From: an uncultured Verrucomicrobia subdivision 3 bacterium
GTDB taxonomy: Bacteria; Verrucomicrobiota; Verrucomicrobiia; Limisphaerales; UBA11358
Length of the DNA: 49,533 nt
Direction: 5' to 3'
NCBI GenBank assembly: GCA_903917705.1
Contig: CAIXBQ010000146.1
Span: 1-49,533, forward strand
Shown: piece after piece, positions 24,506 to 33,661 of the stretch
Layout of the letters: each line of letters begins with the position of its first letter
How positions within the stretch are numbered: position 1 is the stretch's first letter
Translations under genes and position numbers: made by a program
The notes under the pieces: generated by a model
The model's input: only the letters and a program-made list of their open reading frames with translations
Databases searched by the model: none
Told to the model about the DNA's origin: nothing

Positions 24506-27323
24506 AATCCAACATAAATTCGGAAACATTAGCCAGCGCCTTTTCAAATTGGCGGTTTGTGCAGCCATTGTTGGTGCGGCACTGCCAACATGGGCGCGTA
24601 ACGAATGGTTCACAGGCAAAACAATACAAGGCCAGACGCAACCGCTGTCATTTGTGGCTAAAAGTGTCGCCACAAACGTCACAACAGTTAGTGCCAAAGC
24701 AATGACTGCGAATGCCGTTGTAAGTGGCGGTTATGTGGATGTGGTGATTTCACTTTACAGCAACCCGCAAACTCGATCCGATAGGGCAGTTTACGAGGCT
24801 ATCATCACAAACTGGGCTGACGGCATGTTTGAGGCCACTGAAGGAGCACACAAATTGCGTAATGTTCGCATTTACACAAAAGGGAAGAATCAAGATAAAG
24901 CTGATGTCGTCTGGGTGAATAGTATTTGGCCGTCAAGTCCTGTTAGCGGCATTACGGCTTCGGGCAATGGTATCAATTTTGGAGATATATTTCCTGGCGG
25001 TGAAGGGGCGGGACATGACCACAATATGTTAGCTGATTCAGTAGGAGCCGGATATACACTGGCACATGAATGGGGGCATTATGCCTACGGGTTGTATGAT
25101 GAATACAAAATTGATGCTACTGATGTGCCAACGGCCCCTTCCATTATGAATTCACAGTGGAATGCTATAAATGGTGATTTTCGTTGGTTGAATTATTCAA
25201 TTGCCAATCACGGAGGAGGAGATTTTCAGGATTCCGCGCATACGCACCAACATAACGCGTATGACACGGGATGCTGGCCGGTTTTGGCCCGGAGTGCAAT
25301 TTCGGATCCGGTATCCACCCAATTGCATGACCTGCTTTTTGGACGGAGACGTGCTTACTATCCTGAACTAGCATCGGTCGCGCCGACAACAACGAATACA
25401 CCTAACATAAATCTTCCGGCTCAAAGAGCTACAGCGCGTGCAAATCTAAACATTATATGGGAAACAGATAATCTAGCAATTGAGATTGTTATTGACCGAT
25501 CAGGCAGCATGGGAACCGATAATAAAATGGAAAATGCCAAAACGGCCGCCAAATTGCTGGTTGAACAGGCTGGCACGAGCAACGCAATCGTTGGGGTGAT
25601 TGATTTTGATGATACGATTGAAACTGTTTATCCCCCGACCCAAGTAACAGATGTGAATGTTCAAACAGCGATTGAAAATGCCATTGACAATATTTATGCC
25701 CGTAACAGCACGGCTGTATATAACGCCGCTGAAACCGCCTTAAACACATTGAAGAACCTGCAAACTACCAATGATACCAAAGTGGTTTTCCTCTTAACGG
25801 ACGGCCTGGACAACTCATCTTCATATAGTCCGTCTCAAGTCATCCAAGATTTTGAGAATGCGCAGGTGCCGCTTTTCACTTTTGGCTATGGCTCCGATGC
25901 GGATGTGACAACCTTGCAGTCATTGGCTGATCAAACCGGCGGCAAGTTCTTCAATTCACCGACCACCTTGAATGATATTGCCGGTGCATTCAGTTCTGCC
26001 TTTGTGAGCGCCTCATCGGTTGTCGGCCTCAATTCGGGCGTGCAAAGCGCCACCACGGCATCAACGGGCATTCCATTCACGGTGGATTCAAGTTTGGCTA
26101 CACTAAATCTTACGCTCACTTTCACGGGAAATCCGTCGGACGTAAGTGTTCAACTGCTTGATCCAAACAACAACCCCATTTCAACGAAAAGTATTATGCA
26201 ATCAGGCGGGGATACCATCGAGTTTTTCACTGTTGCCTCGCCGACAGCCGGTGTCTGGCATCTTATGACCAGTTCCAGCAGCGGCACGGTGTCTATCAAT
26301 TATCAGGTTGTTGGCGTTCCCAGTTCGTTATCTCCCGTGGCGACGCTTGATTCAATTAACGGAACCACGTTGGGCGGGAATACACCGTTGATTTTGCTTG
26401 CAAATCTTGGTCAAGGTTTAGGAATTTCCGGCGCAGGCGTGAGCGGAACTGTCAAACAGCCAGATGGAACTTTGGCTCAAGTTCAATTCAAGGATGATGG
26501 CAACGCTCCAGATGGTTTGGCTGGCGATGGAATTTATACAGCTCAATTCAACTTTACCCAAAAAGGACAATATACCTTTACTGTTCATTTCGATAATGAC
26601 CAAGGCACAGCAACATTATCCTATGCTGGCCGTGCTCTTACTGCAAGAACAGACGGGACAGGACCGTCTGTGATACCATCTGGAGGAGCCGTTGGTTATA
26701 ATTTTAGCCGTTCGGCATCTTTGTCTGTGAACATTACCAGTGTTGCGACCAACACGGCATCCATTCTGTCTCAAACTCTTAATGCGAGCATTGATCGTCA
26801 GTCCGGATTGTTTTATCAACAAGTGATTGTAACAAACACTGGGGCAGTAGCTGTCAGTGGAATCAGGATGTCGGTTACCAATCTGCCGGCTGGCGTAAGA
26901 TGCATTTCCGCCACAGGAACAAATTCTGGAATTCCATATATAGATTACACTGGTTCCATCAATCCGGGACAAACTCTGACGCTGAATTTGGCTTATTATA
27001 GTAACAATCGTCAGGCACCGGTTGGGGTCGGAGTATCTATTCAGTCAGTCAGTCTTTCACCTGCGATTTCTTACTCCGGCACAAATGTGGCCGTGAATCG
27101 AGCTTATCTGCGTCCGGATGGGAAGATGGCAGTCGAATTCAATTGCACTGCGGGCCGTTCTTATGTTGTGGAATATAGCAGTGACATGGTGACATGGAAA
27201 CAGGCTCAACCGCCAATAGTTGGCAACGGTTCGAAGATGATCTGGGTTGATAGCGGACCGCCAACAACCGAAAGCGCCCCCAATATGGGTTCAAGATTCT
27301 ATCGTTTATTATTGCTGCCGTAA
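24492..27323 (+). CDS. CLCA-like zincin and von Willebrand A-domain protein
   Basis: A 943-residue exported protein. Signal region is residues 1-35. Residues 75-290 hold a zincin motif TLAHEWGHYAYGLYDEY (H192-E193-x2-H196, with D203/E204), the form seen in the metallohydrolase domain of animal CLCA proteins and their bacterial relatives. A von Willebrand A domain follows (about 328-505) with MIDAS residues D335-x-S337-x-S339, T407 and D437. Then come two beta-sandwich regions and a C-terminal module (about 860-943) ending F-Y-R-L-L-L-L-P. CLCA proteins self-cleave using the zincin domain; whether this one does is inferred. It should be surface or extracellular. Codon use and GC are clearly lower than in the cytochrome cluster although the terminal module is the same. 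Confidence 0.85.
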   Translation: MKANKIQHKFGNISQRLFKLAVCAAIVGAALPTWARNEWFTGKTIQGQTQPLSFVAKSVATNVTTVSAKAMTANAVVSGGYVDVVISLYSNPQTRSDRAVYEAIITNWADGMFEATEGAHKLRNVRIYTKGKNQDKADVVWVNSIWPSSPVSGITASGNGINFGDIFPGGEGAGHDHNMLADSVGAGYTLAHEWGHYAYGLYDEYKIDATDVPTAPSIMNSQWNAINGDFRWLNYSIANHGGGDFQDSAHTHQHNAYDTGCWPVLARSAISDPVSTQLHDLLFGRRRAYYPELASVAPTTTNTPNINLPAQRATARANLNIIWETDNLAIEIVIDRSGSMGTDNKMENAKTAAKLLVEQAGTSNAIVGVIDFDDTIETVYPPTQVTDVNVQTAIENAIDNIYARNSTAVYNAAETALNTLKNLQTTNDTKVVFLLTDGLDNSSSYSPSQVIQDFENAQVPLFTFGYGSDADVTTLQSLADQTGGKFFNSPTTLNDIAGAFSSAFVSASSVVGLNSGVQSATTASTGIPFTVDSSLATLNLTLTFTGNPSDVSVQLLDPNNNPISTKSIMQSGGDTIEFFTVASPTAGVWHLMTSSSSGTVSINYQVVGVPSSLSPVATLDSINGTTLGGNTPLILLANLGQGLGISGAGVSGTVKQPDGTLAQVQFKDDGNAPDGLAGDGIYTAQFNFTQKGQYTFTVHFDNDQGTATLSYAGRALTARTDGTGPSVIPSGGAVGYNFSRSASLSVNITSVATNTASILSQTLNASIDRQSGLFYQQVIVTNTGAVAVSGIRMSVTNLPAGVRCISATGTNSGIPYIDYTGSINPGQTLTLNLAYYSNNRQAPVGVGVSIQSVSLSPAISYSGTNVAVNRAYLRPDGKMAVEFNCTAGRSYVVEYSSDMVTWKQAQPPIVGNGSKMIWVDSGPPTTESAPNMGSRFYRLLLLP

Positions 27324-27362
27324 TAATTCTAAAACCAGCCATTGAAACTAAAAATTAAAATT

Positions 27363-28370
27363 ATGAAATACAATCAAATCGCCATTCCTTTGGCCGGGAC
27401 GCTGTTGGTGGGTGCCGCTGGCATCCTGCGCGCGGATGACTCCGCCAATAACGATCTCTGGCCGGAAAAAAACCGGGTGCAGCTTGGCTATCGCATGGGT
27501 TGGAATATGTCGCTCAAGCTTAAAAACATTGCCTCGCCAACCGCCGCCAACAACCCATCGGTCAACGGCAAATCTTACACGGATGGTTTCGTGGGCACGG
27601 ACGACACCGGCAATGCCGGTGGGTTGACCACTTATTGGGGTTATCAAAACGCCGGTCAGGTGGTGGATGGCAACAATTATCTGGTGATGCATAATTCCGG
27701 GAACGGCCAGCTTGGTTCCGCGCTGGGCAACGACCAGAACAGCGGCATGGAATTGTCCTGGGATCATGAGTTGCTCCGCTTCAAGCATGTTCGGTTCGGT
27801 ATTGAGGCGGCGTTCAACTGGCAGGCCGTTTCCATGCAGCAAGCCTTCGCGGCTCCGTCGGGGGTGCTTGGGGCGGATGCGTTTCCCTTGGGTTACACGC
27901 CACCGTCAGCACCCTACACCGGCACGGCCACATCCGGGCCGTTCACGCCGCTCTTGGGAACCACGCCGGCGGGGCTGCCGGTAACGGTGCTGGCCAACTT
28001 TGACGCCAATCTTTACGGCTTCCGGCTGGGGCCGTATATGGATGTGCCGGTGAACAAGTGGCTGCTGTTTTCCGCTTCGGCGGGAGCCACCCTGACTCTG
28101 GTGGACAGCAGCTTTAGTTATGGGCAATCCTACAGCACTCCCGGCGGCACGGGTTTTTCCAGCGGTGCCCATGTGGAGAATTTTGACACGGTGTTCGGTG
28201 GCTATGCCGGCGTGCAGGCGACGGTCAAACTGACCAAGCAATTGAACGTCTTTACCGGTCTCCAGTATCAATTCAGCGACAGTTACACGGTCAGGGCGGG
28301 TGACAAGCAGGCAGAACTGGATTTCGGCAACGCGTTCTTCTGGACGTTGGGCTTGAGTTATTCGTTTTAA
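27363..28370 (+). CDS. Outer-membrane beta-barrel protein
   Basis: A 335-residue protein with a signal peptide (MKYNQIAIPLAGTLLVGAAG) and alternating beta strands rich in Gly, Tyr and Phe ('VRFGIEAAFNWQAVSM', 'LLFSASAGATLTLVDS', 'FGGYAGVQATVKL', 'VFTGLQYQFSDSY'), ending in the classic terminal F (LGLSYSF) used by the barrel-assembly machinery. Porin or adhesive barrel; substrate unknown. ATG 27363 is chosen over an upstream TTG because it begins the signal peptide. It follows the CLCA-like gene by 39 bases. Confidence 0.8.
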   Translation: MKYNQIAIPLAGTLLVGAAGILRADDSANNDLWPEKNRVQLGYRMGWNMSLKLKNIASPTAANNPSVNGKSYTDGFVGTDDTGNAGGLTTYWGYQNAGQVVDGNNYLVMHNSGNGQLGSALGNDQNSGMELSWDHELLRFKHVRFGIEAAFNWQAVSMQQAFAAPSGVLGADAFPLGYTPPSAPYTGTATSGPFTPLLGTTPAGLPVTVLANFDANLYGFRLGPYMDVPVNKWLLFSASAGATLTLVDSSFSYGQSYSTPGGTGFSSGAHVENFDTVFGGYAGVQATVKLTKQLNVFTGLQYQFSDSYTVRAGDKQAELDFGNAFFWTLGLSYSF

Positions 28371-28483
28371 AAAATTGAAAACTGATTGTCGACCCTCATT
28401 TGTCTTGACGGAAAAGACTTCCGCAGCCGAAAATGAGCCGTTGCAACGGGGCATGGTTTAATTTTGCTTACAAAAAAAGTTTT

Positions 28484-28879
28484 ATGGCTATGAAATTTTA
28501 CCGGTTATTTCTCGCAGGAATCGTTTCGTTGTCCTCTGGCTTGCTCTTGGTCGGCTGTGCCAATACGGAATACGGCCACACCAGCCCGTATCATCCCGGC
28601 CCGGTCGTGGGGAAGGCAGTCGGCAATGCGGCGGGCGTGGTGGCTGGCAATGCCGCCGGTCTCGGCGTTGGCGTGGTGGAAGGGGCGGCAGCGGGTGTGG
28701 CCGCGCCGTTTGATCCGAGCTATCACATGGTGCGCCACTGGAAAACGGAAACCACTTCAGATGGCCGCGTTATTCAAGTGCCGGTGGATATTTTGGTGGA
28801 CAAATATGGGCGGCCGGTGGATATGCCGGCACCGACGGGAAATTCTCCGCTATCGCCACCCACGGCTCCAGTGAAATAA
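28484..28879 (+). CDS. Small lipoprotein with glycine-zipper segment
   Basis: About 131 residues; a signal peptide ends in the lipobox LLVGC, followed by a Gly/Ala-rich stretch (GKAVGNAAGVVAGNAAG) typical of glycine-zipper membrane segments, then a short soluble tail containing D-G-R-V-I-Q-V-P-V-D-I. Either ATG (28484 or 28490) gives a working signal. It heads the lipoprotein/CsgG gene group. The intergenic space before it contains a perfect 12-base palindrome CCGTTGCAACGG at 28438-28449. Confidence 0.75.
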   Translation: MAMKFYRLFLAGIVSLSSGLLLVGCANTEYGHTSPYHPGPVVGKAVGNAAGVVAGNAAGLGVGVVEGAAAGVAAPFDPSYHMVRHWKTETTSDGRVIQVPVDILVDKYGRPVDMPAPTGNSPLSPPTAPVK

Positions 28880-28911
28880 ATTTATCCGCGATTCTCTCTT
28901 CTGGAAAAATT

Positions 28912-30099
28912 ATGAAAAAATTCATCACTGCCGCCTTGTTTACCGCGCTGGCATTGGCCGTCCGCGCGCAAAACGAAACCGCCGATGTCGAGCGGACGAC
29001 GAATGTCTGGTTCACCACCAACATCACGCCGCACGCGGCCATCACGGAAACTATCAAGCCCAAGGGCTTGCGCAAAATCGCCATCATTGTCCAGAACCGC
29101 AGCTCCGCCGGTTTGAACGACAAGGTGGCCGTGCTGGAAGACCTCGTCGCCAGCCGCGTGGCGGGCAATGGTTTCTCCGTCATTTCGCGCGATGATGTCA
29201 CTCGGTCGTTGAAGGATTATTCCACCGGTAAAGACCCCAACGGCGAACTGACTGCGCTGGATCGCTCACTGGAAGACAATTCTTCCGCGCTGCGGCTCGC
29301 GCAGAATCTTGGTGCTGATTACATCCTCGTGCCGTCCATCATCAGCCTCGGCACGGAAAAGAAAAACTACAACGGTAACGGCATCAGCACGCTCAACATC
29401 ACGCACCGGTTGCGCGTGAGCTACAAGATTGTCGAAGGCAACCAAGGCGGCGCGGTGCGTGGCAGTGCGTTCACCTCGGAAAAAACCATTCGTCAGACAG
29501 CCGATTTGCAGACCGAGAGCAGCGACATCGTCAACGACCTGCTCGACGACGCGGCGGAGCAGCTCGCCGCCGCCATTGTGGAAAGCGGCAAGTCGCTGCC
29601 GACGGAAGTGGCGAAAGCCGCGATGGTCAATTTCAATGTGGCCTGCACGATGACCGATCCACGCCAGCAGCCGATTTTGATTTCCGCCATCGGAATCACG
29701 GCGGACAACAAAGTAGTGGTAACAAACCAACCGATTGCCGTTCAAGCTTTGGACGTGACGGTGGAGCTTGACGGCGTGGCACTCGGATCCGCGCCAGGCA
29801 CGCTTCAAGGACGGCCGGGTTTGCATAAAATCCGCCTTTCGCGTGAAGGTTTTGATACTTGGGAACGAACAATCAACATTTATGACGGACAGAAATTGCG
29901 CGTAGCCCTGCAAATGAGCGAAGCCGGTTATGCGCGCTGGGCTGACACGACGGCGTTCCTCGCCACGCTCGACAACAACCGCAAATTAACGGATGCCGAA
30001 GTGAAACGAATCGAAGGCATCGCCGAATTTTTCAAGAACAGCCATTACCGCGTGGACACCAAAGAAAATGTCCATGTCACCTACAAAAGCCTGTTTTGA
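28912..30099 (+). CDS. CsgG-like periplasmic protein with PEGA domain
   Basis: A 395-residue exported protein (signal peptide ending VRA-Q). Residues 50-230 have the CsgG/LpoB-like alpha-beta pattern: 'LRKIAIIVQNRS', then 'LEDLVASRVAGNGFSVISRDDV', then 'AQNLGADYILVPSI'. Residues about 270-335 form a PEGA domain ('VTVELDGVALGSAPGTL', then G-L-H-K-I-R-L-S-R-E-G-F), a surface-layer-type beta module. It probably acts in the periplasm or outer membrane together with the CsgG-like protein that follows 30 bases later. CsgG itself forms a curlin export pore, but no curlin-like subunit is seen here, so a pore role is not claimed. Confidence 0.75.
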   Translation: MKKFITAALFTALALAVRAQNETADVERTTNVWFTTNITPHAAITETIKPKGLRKIAIIVQNRSSAGLNDKVAVLEDLVASRVAGNGFSVISRDDVTRSLKDYSTGKDPNGELTALDRSLEDNSSALRLAQNLGADYILVPSIISLGTEKKNYNGNGISTLNITHRLRVSYKIVEGNQGGAVRGSAFTSEKTIRQTADLQTESSDIVNDLLDDAAEQLAAAIVESGKSLPTEVAKAAMVNFNVACTMTDPRQQPILISAIGITADNKVVVTNQPIAVQALDVTVELDGVALGSAPGTLQGRPGLHKIRLSREGFDTWERTINIYDGQKLRVALQMSEAGYARWADTTAFLATLDNNRKLTDAEVKRIEGIAEFFKNSHYRVDTKENVHVTYKSLF

Positions 30100-30129
30100 T
30101 TCTTAACCAACCGACCATAAACCATCGCC

Positions 30130-31032
30130 ATGAAAATCATTTCCCTTCGCAAAACCGGGTTCATTCTGTTGAGCGCCGCGCTGCTGCCGCTGCTGGCGGC
30201 GGCGCAGGAAAAGGCCACCATCGCCGTATCGTCCATCAAGCCCACGCCGTCGCTGGCCGCGTCGGTGAAGCCGGACAAGAAGCCGTCGCTCGACCGCATC
30301 GTCGAGTCGCTGGACAGCCAGTTGATTGACCGCATCAACGCGACGCGGAAGTTCGACGTGGTCGGGCGCAGCGACTTGAACGATGTCATCAAGGAACAGG
30401 ACTTGGGCGCATCCGGCAATGTGGATGCCAAGACGGCCGCCAAAGCCGGCAAACTTACTGGCGCAAAATATCTGCTGGTGGCGACGGTGGATGATTTTCA
30501 AGATTACGTCGAGAAGGCCACTTTTGAAGGCACCGGACGCTCGGCAACCAAACGCGTATTCCGTTTTTCCATCATCGGAAAAATCTATGATGCCACGACC
30601 GGCAAGTTGCTGGAATCGGCGAATTTTCAGACCGGCAACGATGCGTTCAAGCAGATTCAAGAGGAACGCAATTACTCGGTGAAGGACGGCGAGTTGAGCG
30701 ATGAAATGATGGTGGCAGTTTCGCGGACGCTGGCGGAGAAAATCGCCAACCGCGTGGCCGACGTAATCTTTCCAGCAAAGATTATTGCCAAGCGCGACAA
30801 CGTTGTCACCATCAACCGAGGCGAAGGTGCTGGCGTGGCGGTGGGCGACACGTTCAATGTTTTTGCGCTGGGCAATGAAATGATTGACCCGGACACCAAG
30901 GAATCACTTGGCCGCGAAGAAGTGAAGGTTGGCAAGGTTAGGATTTCAGAAGTGACGCCGAAATTTTCCAAGGCAGAAACCTCGGAAGACACCGGCATCA
31001 CCACCGGTGCCATTCTGCGAAAGGTTCAATAA
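30130..31032 (+). CDS. CsgG-family protein
   Basis: A 300-residue exported protein with signal peptide (cleavage near AAA-Q). The CsgG-like core includes 'ATIAVSSIKPTPS', 'LDSQLIDRINATRKFDVVGRSDL', 'AKAGKLTGAKYLLVATVDDF' and 'AEKIANRVADVIFPAKII'. A C-terminal beta segment (V-V-T-I-N-R-G-E-G-A-G-V-A-V-G-D) resembles a FlgT-C-type barrel. There is no lipobox cysteine, unlike true CsgG. In other bacteria such proteins occur with COG3014, YcfL and LpoB genes, which follow here directly, supporting an envelope role linked to outer-membrane lipoproteins. Confidence 0.8.
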   Translation: MKIISLRKTGFILLSAALLPLLAAAQEKATIAVSSIKPTPSLAASVKPDKKPSLDRIVESLDSQLIDRINATRKFDVVGRSDLNDVIKEQDLGASGNVDAKTAAKAGKLTGAKYLLVATVDDFQDYVEKATFEGTGRSATKRVFRFSIIGKIYDATTGKLLESANFQTGNDAFKQIQEERNYSVKDGELSDEMMVAVSRTLAEKIANRVADVIFPAKIIAKRDNVVTINRGEGAGVAVGDTFNVFALGNEMIDPDTKESLGREEVKVGKVRISEVTPKFSKAETSEDTGITTGAILRKVQ

Positions 31033-31063
31033 ATTTGTTAACCATCAAACCTGAGGGAATCAA

Positions 31064-32488
31064 ATGAAGCTATTCAGTTCGGCGAAATTGAAAAAAAATA
31101 TCCAGTTTCTTTTGTTTGCGGGGGTTGCTGGTTTTCTGGCAACGGGCTGTCAAACCTATCAGCAGCAAAACAAAGCTATTTTGTATTGGCGGCAAGGTAA
31201 TTTAACCAACGCAGTGGTAGAGGCGACCAAGCAGGCCGACCAAAACGCCAAGAACAAAGACGCCATTATCTGGCGATTGGAGCAAGCCGCAGTGTTTCGC
31301 GCCGCCGGCCAATACACGAACAGCAATGATGCGTTTGACAAGGCGCAATTGAAAATTGACGAATATTCCCAGAAAGCCAAAGTCCGCGTTGGCCAAGAAG
31401 CAGGTGCCCTGCTTTCCAATCAAGCCAATTTGGATTATGAAGGCCGTTCATACGACGGCATCATGCTAAATACTTACAAGGCGTTGAATTATTTCGCACT
31501 GGGGGAACCGGACAAGGCTCGTCCGGAAATCATCCGTGCTTACCAGCGCCAGCAGGACGCGGTGGAGGCAAATAAAAAACGCATCGAAGATGCCCAGAAT
31601 GCTGCGGAAAAGAGTAAAGATAAAGCGGCGATTGAAAAGGCGCAGAACAATGCCAAACTACAGTCCCAATTGTCAGGAGCGACTACCAATCTCGACAGCG
31701 TTAAAGTTTATGCAGATTATGTCAATCCATTCACTGTTTACCTTGACGGCTTGTATTTTCTTGCAAATGCCGCCGATGCCTCCGATTTGGAACGTGCTCA
31801 CAAATCATTTGAGCGTGTCATTTCATTTGCTCCCGACAATGACTTTGTTAAGCAAGACCTTGCCATCGCCGATGATTTGATTCAAGGCAAGCCGCTGCCG
31901 GCTTTGACTTATGTAATTTTTGAAACTGGTTGTGCGCCCGAGCGAGGGCAGATTCGGGTTGATATTCCGATCATCATTTCCAAGGTTTCGTATGTCGGCG
32001 CGGCGTTTCCGACGCTAAAATTGCAGGACAACTACACGCGGAGTTTAACCGTGACAGACAACGCCACCAACGCCACTACGGCATTGGTCGCCAGCGTGGA
32101 CGGAGTTGTGGCGACGGATTTCAAAAACGAACTGCCTGTGGTCATAACCAAAACAATTGCCTCGACTGTCATCAAGGCGGTAGCTTCTTATGCCGCCAAC
32201 GATGCGGCTAAACAGGCCGGCGGCGATCTCGCCGGGTTGTTTTCACAAATTGCCACCGCCGCCTATCAAATTGCCGTCAATATCGCCGACGAACGCACAT
32301 GGACGACGTTGCCGAAAGAATTTCAAGTGGCTCGCATCCAGACACCGGAGGATCGAAAAATTGATTTGACCACGCCCAACGGCATGAAAACATCTGTGAC
32401 CATCAGCGACGGCGCGGTTAATGTGGTTTATGTCAAATCCATCAATGCCGGCACGCCGCTGTTGGTGTCACAATTCAAATTGAAATGA
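31064..32488 (+). CDS. COG3014-type lipoprotein with TPR-like helices
   Basis: A 474-residue lipoprotein: signal peptide and lipobox FLATGC near residue 28, then an all-helical TPR-like half ('AIIWRLEQAAVFRAAGQY', 'LNYFALGEPDKARPEIIRAY') with a charged coiled stretch at about 165-190, then a beta-rich half containing 'VDIPIIISKVSYVGAAFPTL' and 'TWTTLPKEFQVAR'. The full layout matches the uncharacterised COG3014 family usually encoded beside YcfL and LpoB. A GAGGGA site precedes the ATG. The YcfL-like gene overlaps its stop (ATGA). Confidence 0.8.
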   Translation: MKLFSSAKLKKNIQFLLFAGVAGFLATGCQTYQQQNKAILYWRQGNLTNAVVEATKQADQNAKNKDAIIWRLEQAAVFRAAGQYTNSNDAFDKAQLKIDEYSQKAKVRVGQEAGALLSNQANLDYEGRSYDGIMLNTYKALNYFALGEPDKARPEIIRAYQRQQDAVEANKKRIEDAQNAAEKSKDKAAIEKAQNNAKLQSQLSGATTNLDSVKVYADYVNPFTVYLDGLYFLANAADASDLERAHKSFERVISFAPDNDFVKQDLAIADDLIQGKPLPALTYVIFETGCAPERGQIRVDIPIIISKVSYVGAAFPTLKLQDNYTRSLTVTDNATNATTALVASVDGVVATDFKNELPVVITKTIASTVIKAVASYAANDAAKQAGGDLAGLFSQIATAAYQIAVNIADERTWTTLPKEFQVARIQTPEDRKIDLTTPNGMKTSVTISDGAVNVVYVKSINAGTPLLVSQFKLK

Positions 32489-32904
32489 AAATATTAAAAC
32501 TTTTTTCTTTGGTGCTGGCCGGTGGCGCTTTGGCGCTGACCGGATGCTCAACCGTCAACACCGTTGAAAATGCGCAGAAGGAAGGCCAGCGCAACATGAT
32601 TTCAGACCAGCGCGTTATCACCGATGCCGGACTAAACCGCAAGGTCGCCATCGTCGGCGTCAATAGCGCCATGACGCCCGGCGGACTGCTCAAAGTCCAG
32701 GTGGAACTGGAGAACCATACCCACTCGCTTCAGCGATTTCTCTACCATTTCGAGTGGTTTGACGCCAATGGAATGCAGGTGAACAACATTATTTCGGCAT
32801 CCGTTCCTGAACAGATTGAAGGCAAAGAAAGCAAATTTATTTACAGCATTGCGCCCAATCCGAGTTGCCGTGACTTCCGCGTTAAATTTATCGAAGCTGA
32901 CTGA
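32485..32904 (+). CDS. YcfL-like (DUF1425) lipoprotein
   Basis: A 139-residue lipoprotein with lipobox ALTGC and a compact beta-sandwich: 'GGLLKVQVELENHTHSLQRF', 'YHFEWFDANGMQV', 'IEGKESKFIYSIAPNP' and C-R-D-F-R-V-K-F. This is the pattern of YcfL/DUF1425 proteins, of unknown biochemical role, commonly paired with LpoB. Overlaps the upstream COG3014-type gene by four bases and is followed 24 bases later by an LpoB-like gene. Confidence 0.82.
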   Translation: MKILKLFSLVLAGGALALTGCSTVNTVENAQKEGQRNMISDQRVITDAGLNRKVAIVGVNSAMTPGGLLKVQVELENHTHSLQRFLYHFEWFDANGMQVNNIISASVPEQIEGKESKFIYSIAPNPSCRDFRVKFIEAD

Positions 32905-32928
32905 TTTTTTTACCATTCAAAAACAAAT

Positions 32929-33501
32929 ATGAAAAACAAAATACTCATTCCGCTCATCGTCGCTGCCATACCGGCACTTTTCACCGGCTGCGCCACCGAT
33001 GCGCATTATGTCCAGACCGGCGACAAGGAACAGATCGTCAGTCTGGGACAAATCAACATTCAAGACTACGCCAACGCTGCCAACGCTGCCGTCAAGGAGA
33101 TGCTTGACTCCGGCGCAATTGACAAAGTTGCCAATCCACCCGCCTTGCTGGAACTCAGTCGTATAGTGAACAATACCAGCCAGCAGGTGGACACCGATTT
33201 GTTGACCAAGAAGATCAGTATCGCCCTCTTGCAAAGCGGCAAGGCGCAGACCAAGACCGTGGATAGCAAAGCCACCGGCTACAAGCAGGAAGGCGAGTTC
33301 ATGAATGATCAGAAGACCACCCGGATGCCGGACTTCACGCTCTCTGGAAAAATCATTGAAACCGTTGACCGCGCGGGTAACACGCGGCGCACCACCTACA
33401 GCTTCCAGCTTTCGCTCAACGATACCAAGGCCGGCGTCCAAGTGTGGGAAGGGGAGAAAGAAATCGGCAAGCAAGGCACCCGCTCTTCTGTCGGCTTTTG
33501 A
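32929..33501 (+). CDS. LpoB-like penicillin-binding-protein activator lipoprotein
   Basis: A 190-residue lipoprotein with lipobox LFTGC. The soluble domain carries the LpoB hallmarks: 'LSRIVNNTSQQVDTDLLTKK' near the middle, then 'FTLSGKIIETVDRAGNTRRT', 'YSFQLSLNDTKAGVQVWEGE' and K-E-I-G-K-Q-G-T-R. LpoB sits in the outer membrane, reaches through the peptidoglycan and stimulates a bifunctional penicillin-binding protein in gammaproteobacteria; a similar role here is inferred, since no penicillin-binding protein gene is in the window. Last gene of the lipoprotein set, ending just before a strong terminator. Confidence 0.85.
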   Translation: MKNKILIPLIVAAIPALFTGCATDAHYVQTGDKEQIVSLGQINIQDYANAANAAVKEMLDSGAIDKVANPPALLELSRIVNNTSQQVDTDLLTKKISIALLQSGKAQTKTVDSKATGYKQEGEFMNDQKTTRMPDFTLSGKIIETVDRAGNTRRTTYSFQLSLNDTKAGVQVWEGEKEIGKQGTRSSVGF

Positions 33502-33520
33502 TTTTGTTGATTGCAGTGTA

Positions 33521-33550
33521 AAACCCTCCGGCTTGCCGGAGGGTTTTTGT
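33521..33550 (+). terminator. Strong intrinsic terminator after the lipoprotein operon
   Basis: A perfect 11-bp stem, AAACCCTCCGG (33521-33531) with CCGGAGGGTTT (33536-33546), a CTTG tetraloop and a following TTTTTG. It closes the 28.4-33.5 kb gene group. Confidence 0.9.
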
Positions 33551-33661
33551 GTTTTAGACTTTCGGCAAACTTGAAGTCTTCCTGCCCGCTGTTGGTCAAA
33601 GTTTGCGAATTGCTTTTGTAAAATTCCTAGACCTGCCCATTGGAAAACCGTAATCAAAGGC

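Noticed and set aside
28438-28449. 12-base palindrome CCGTTGCAACGG as a strong operator
   Set aside because: Single occurrence and no matching partner site in the window; mentioned only with its gene.
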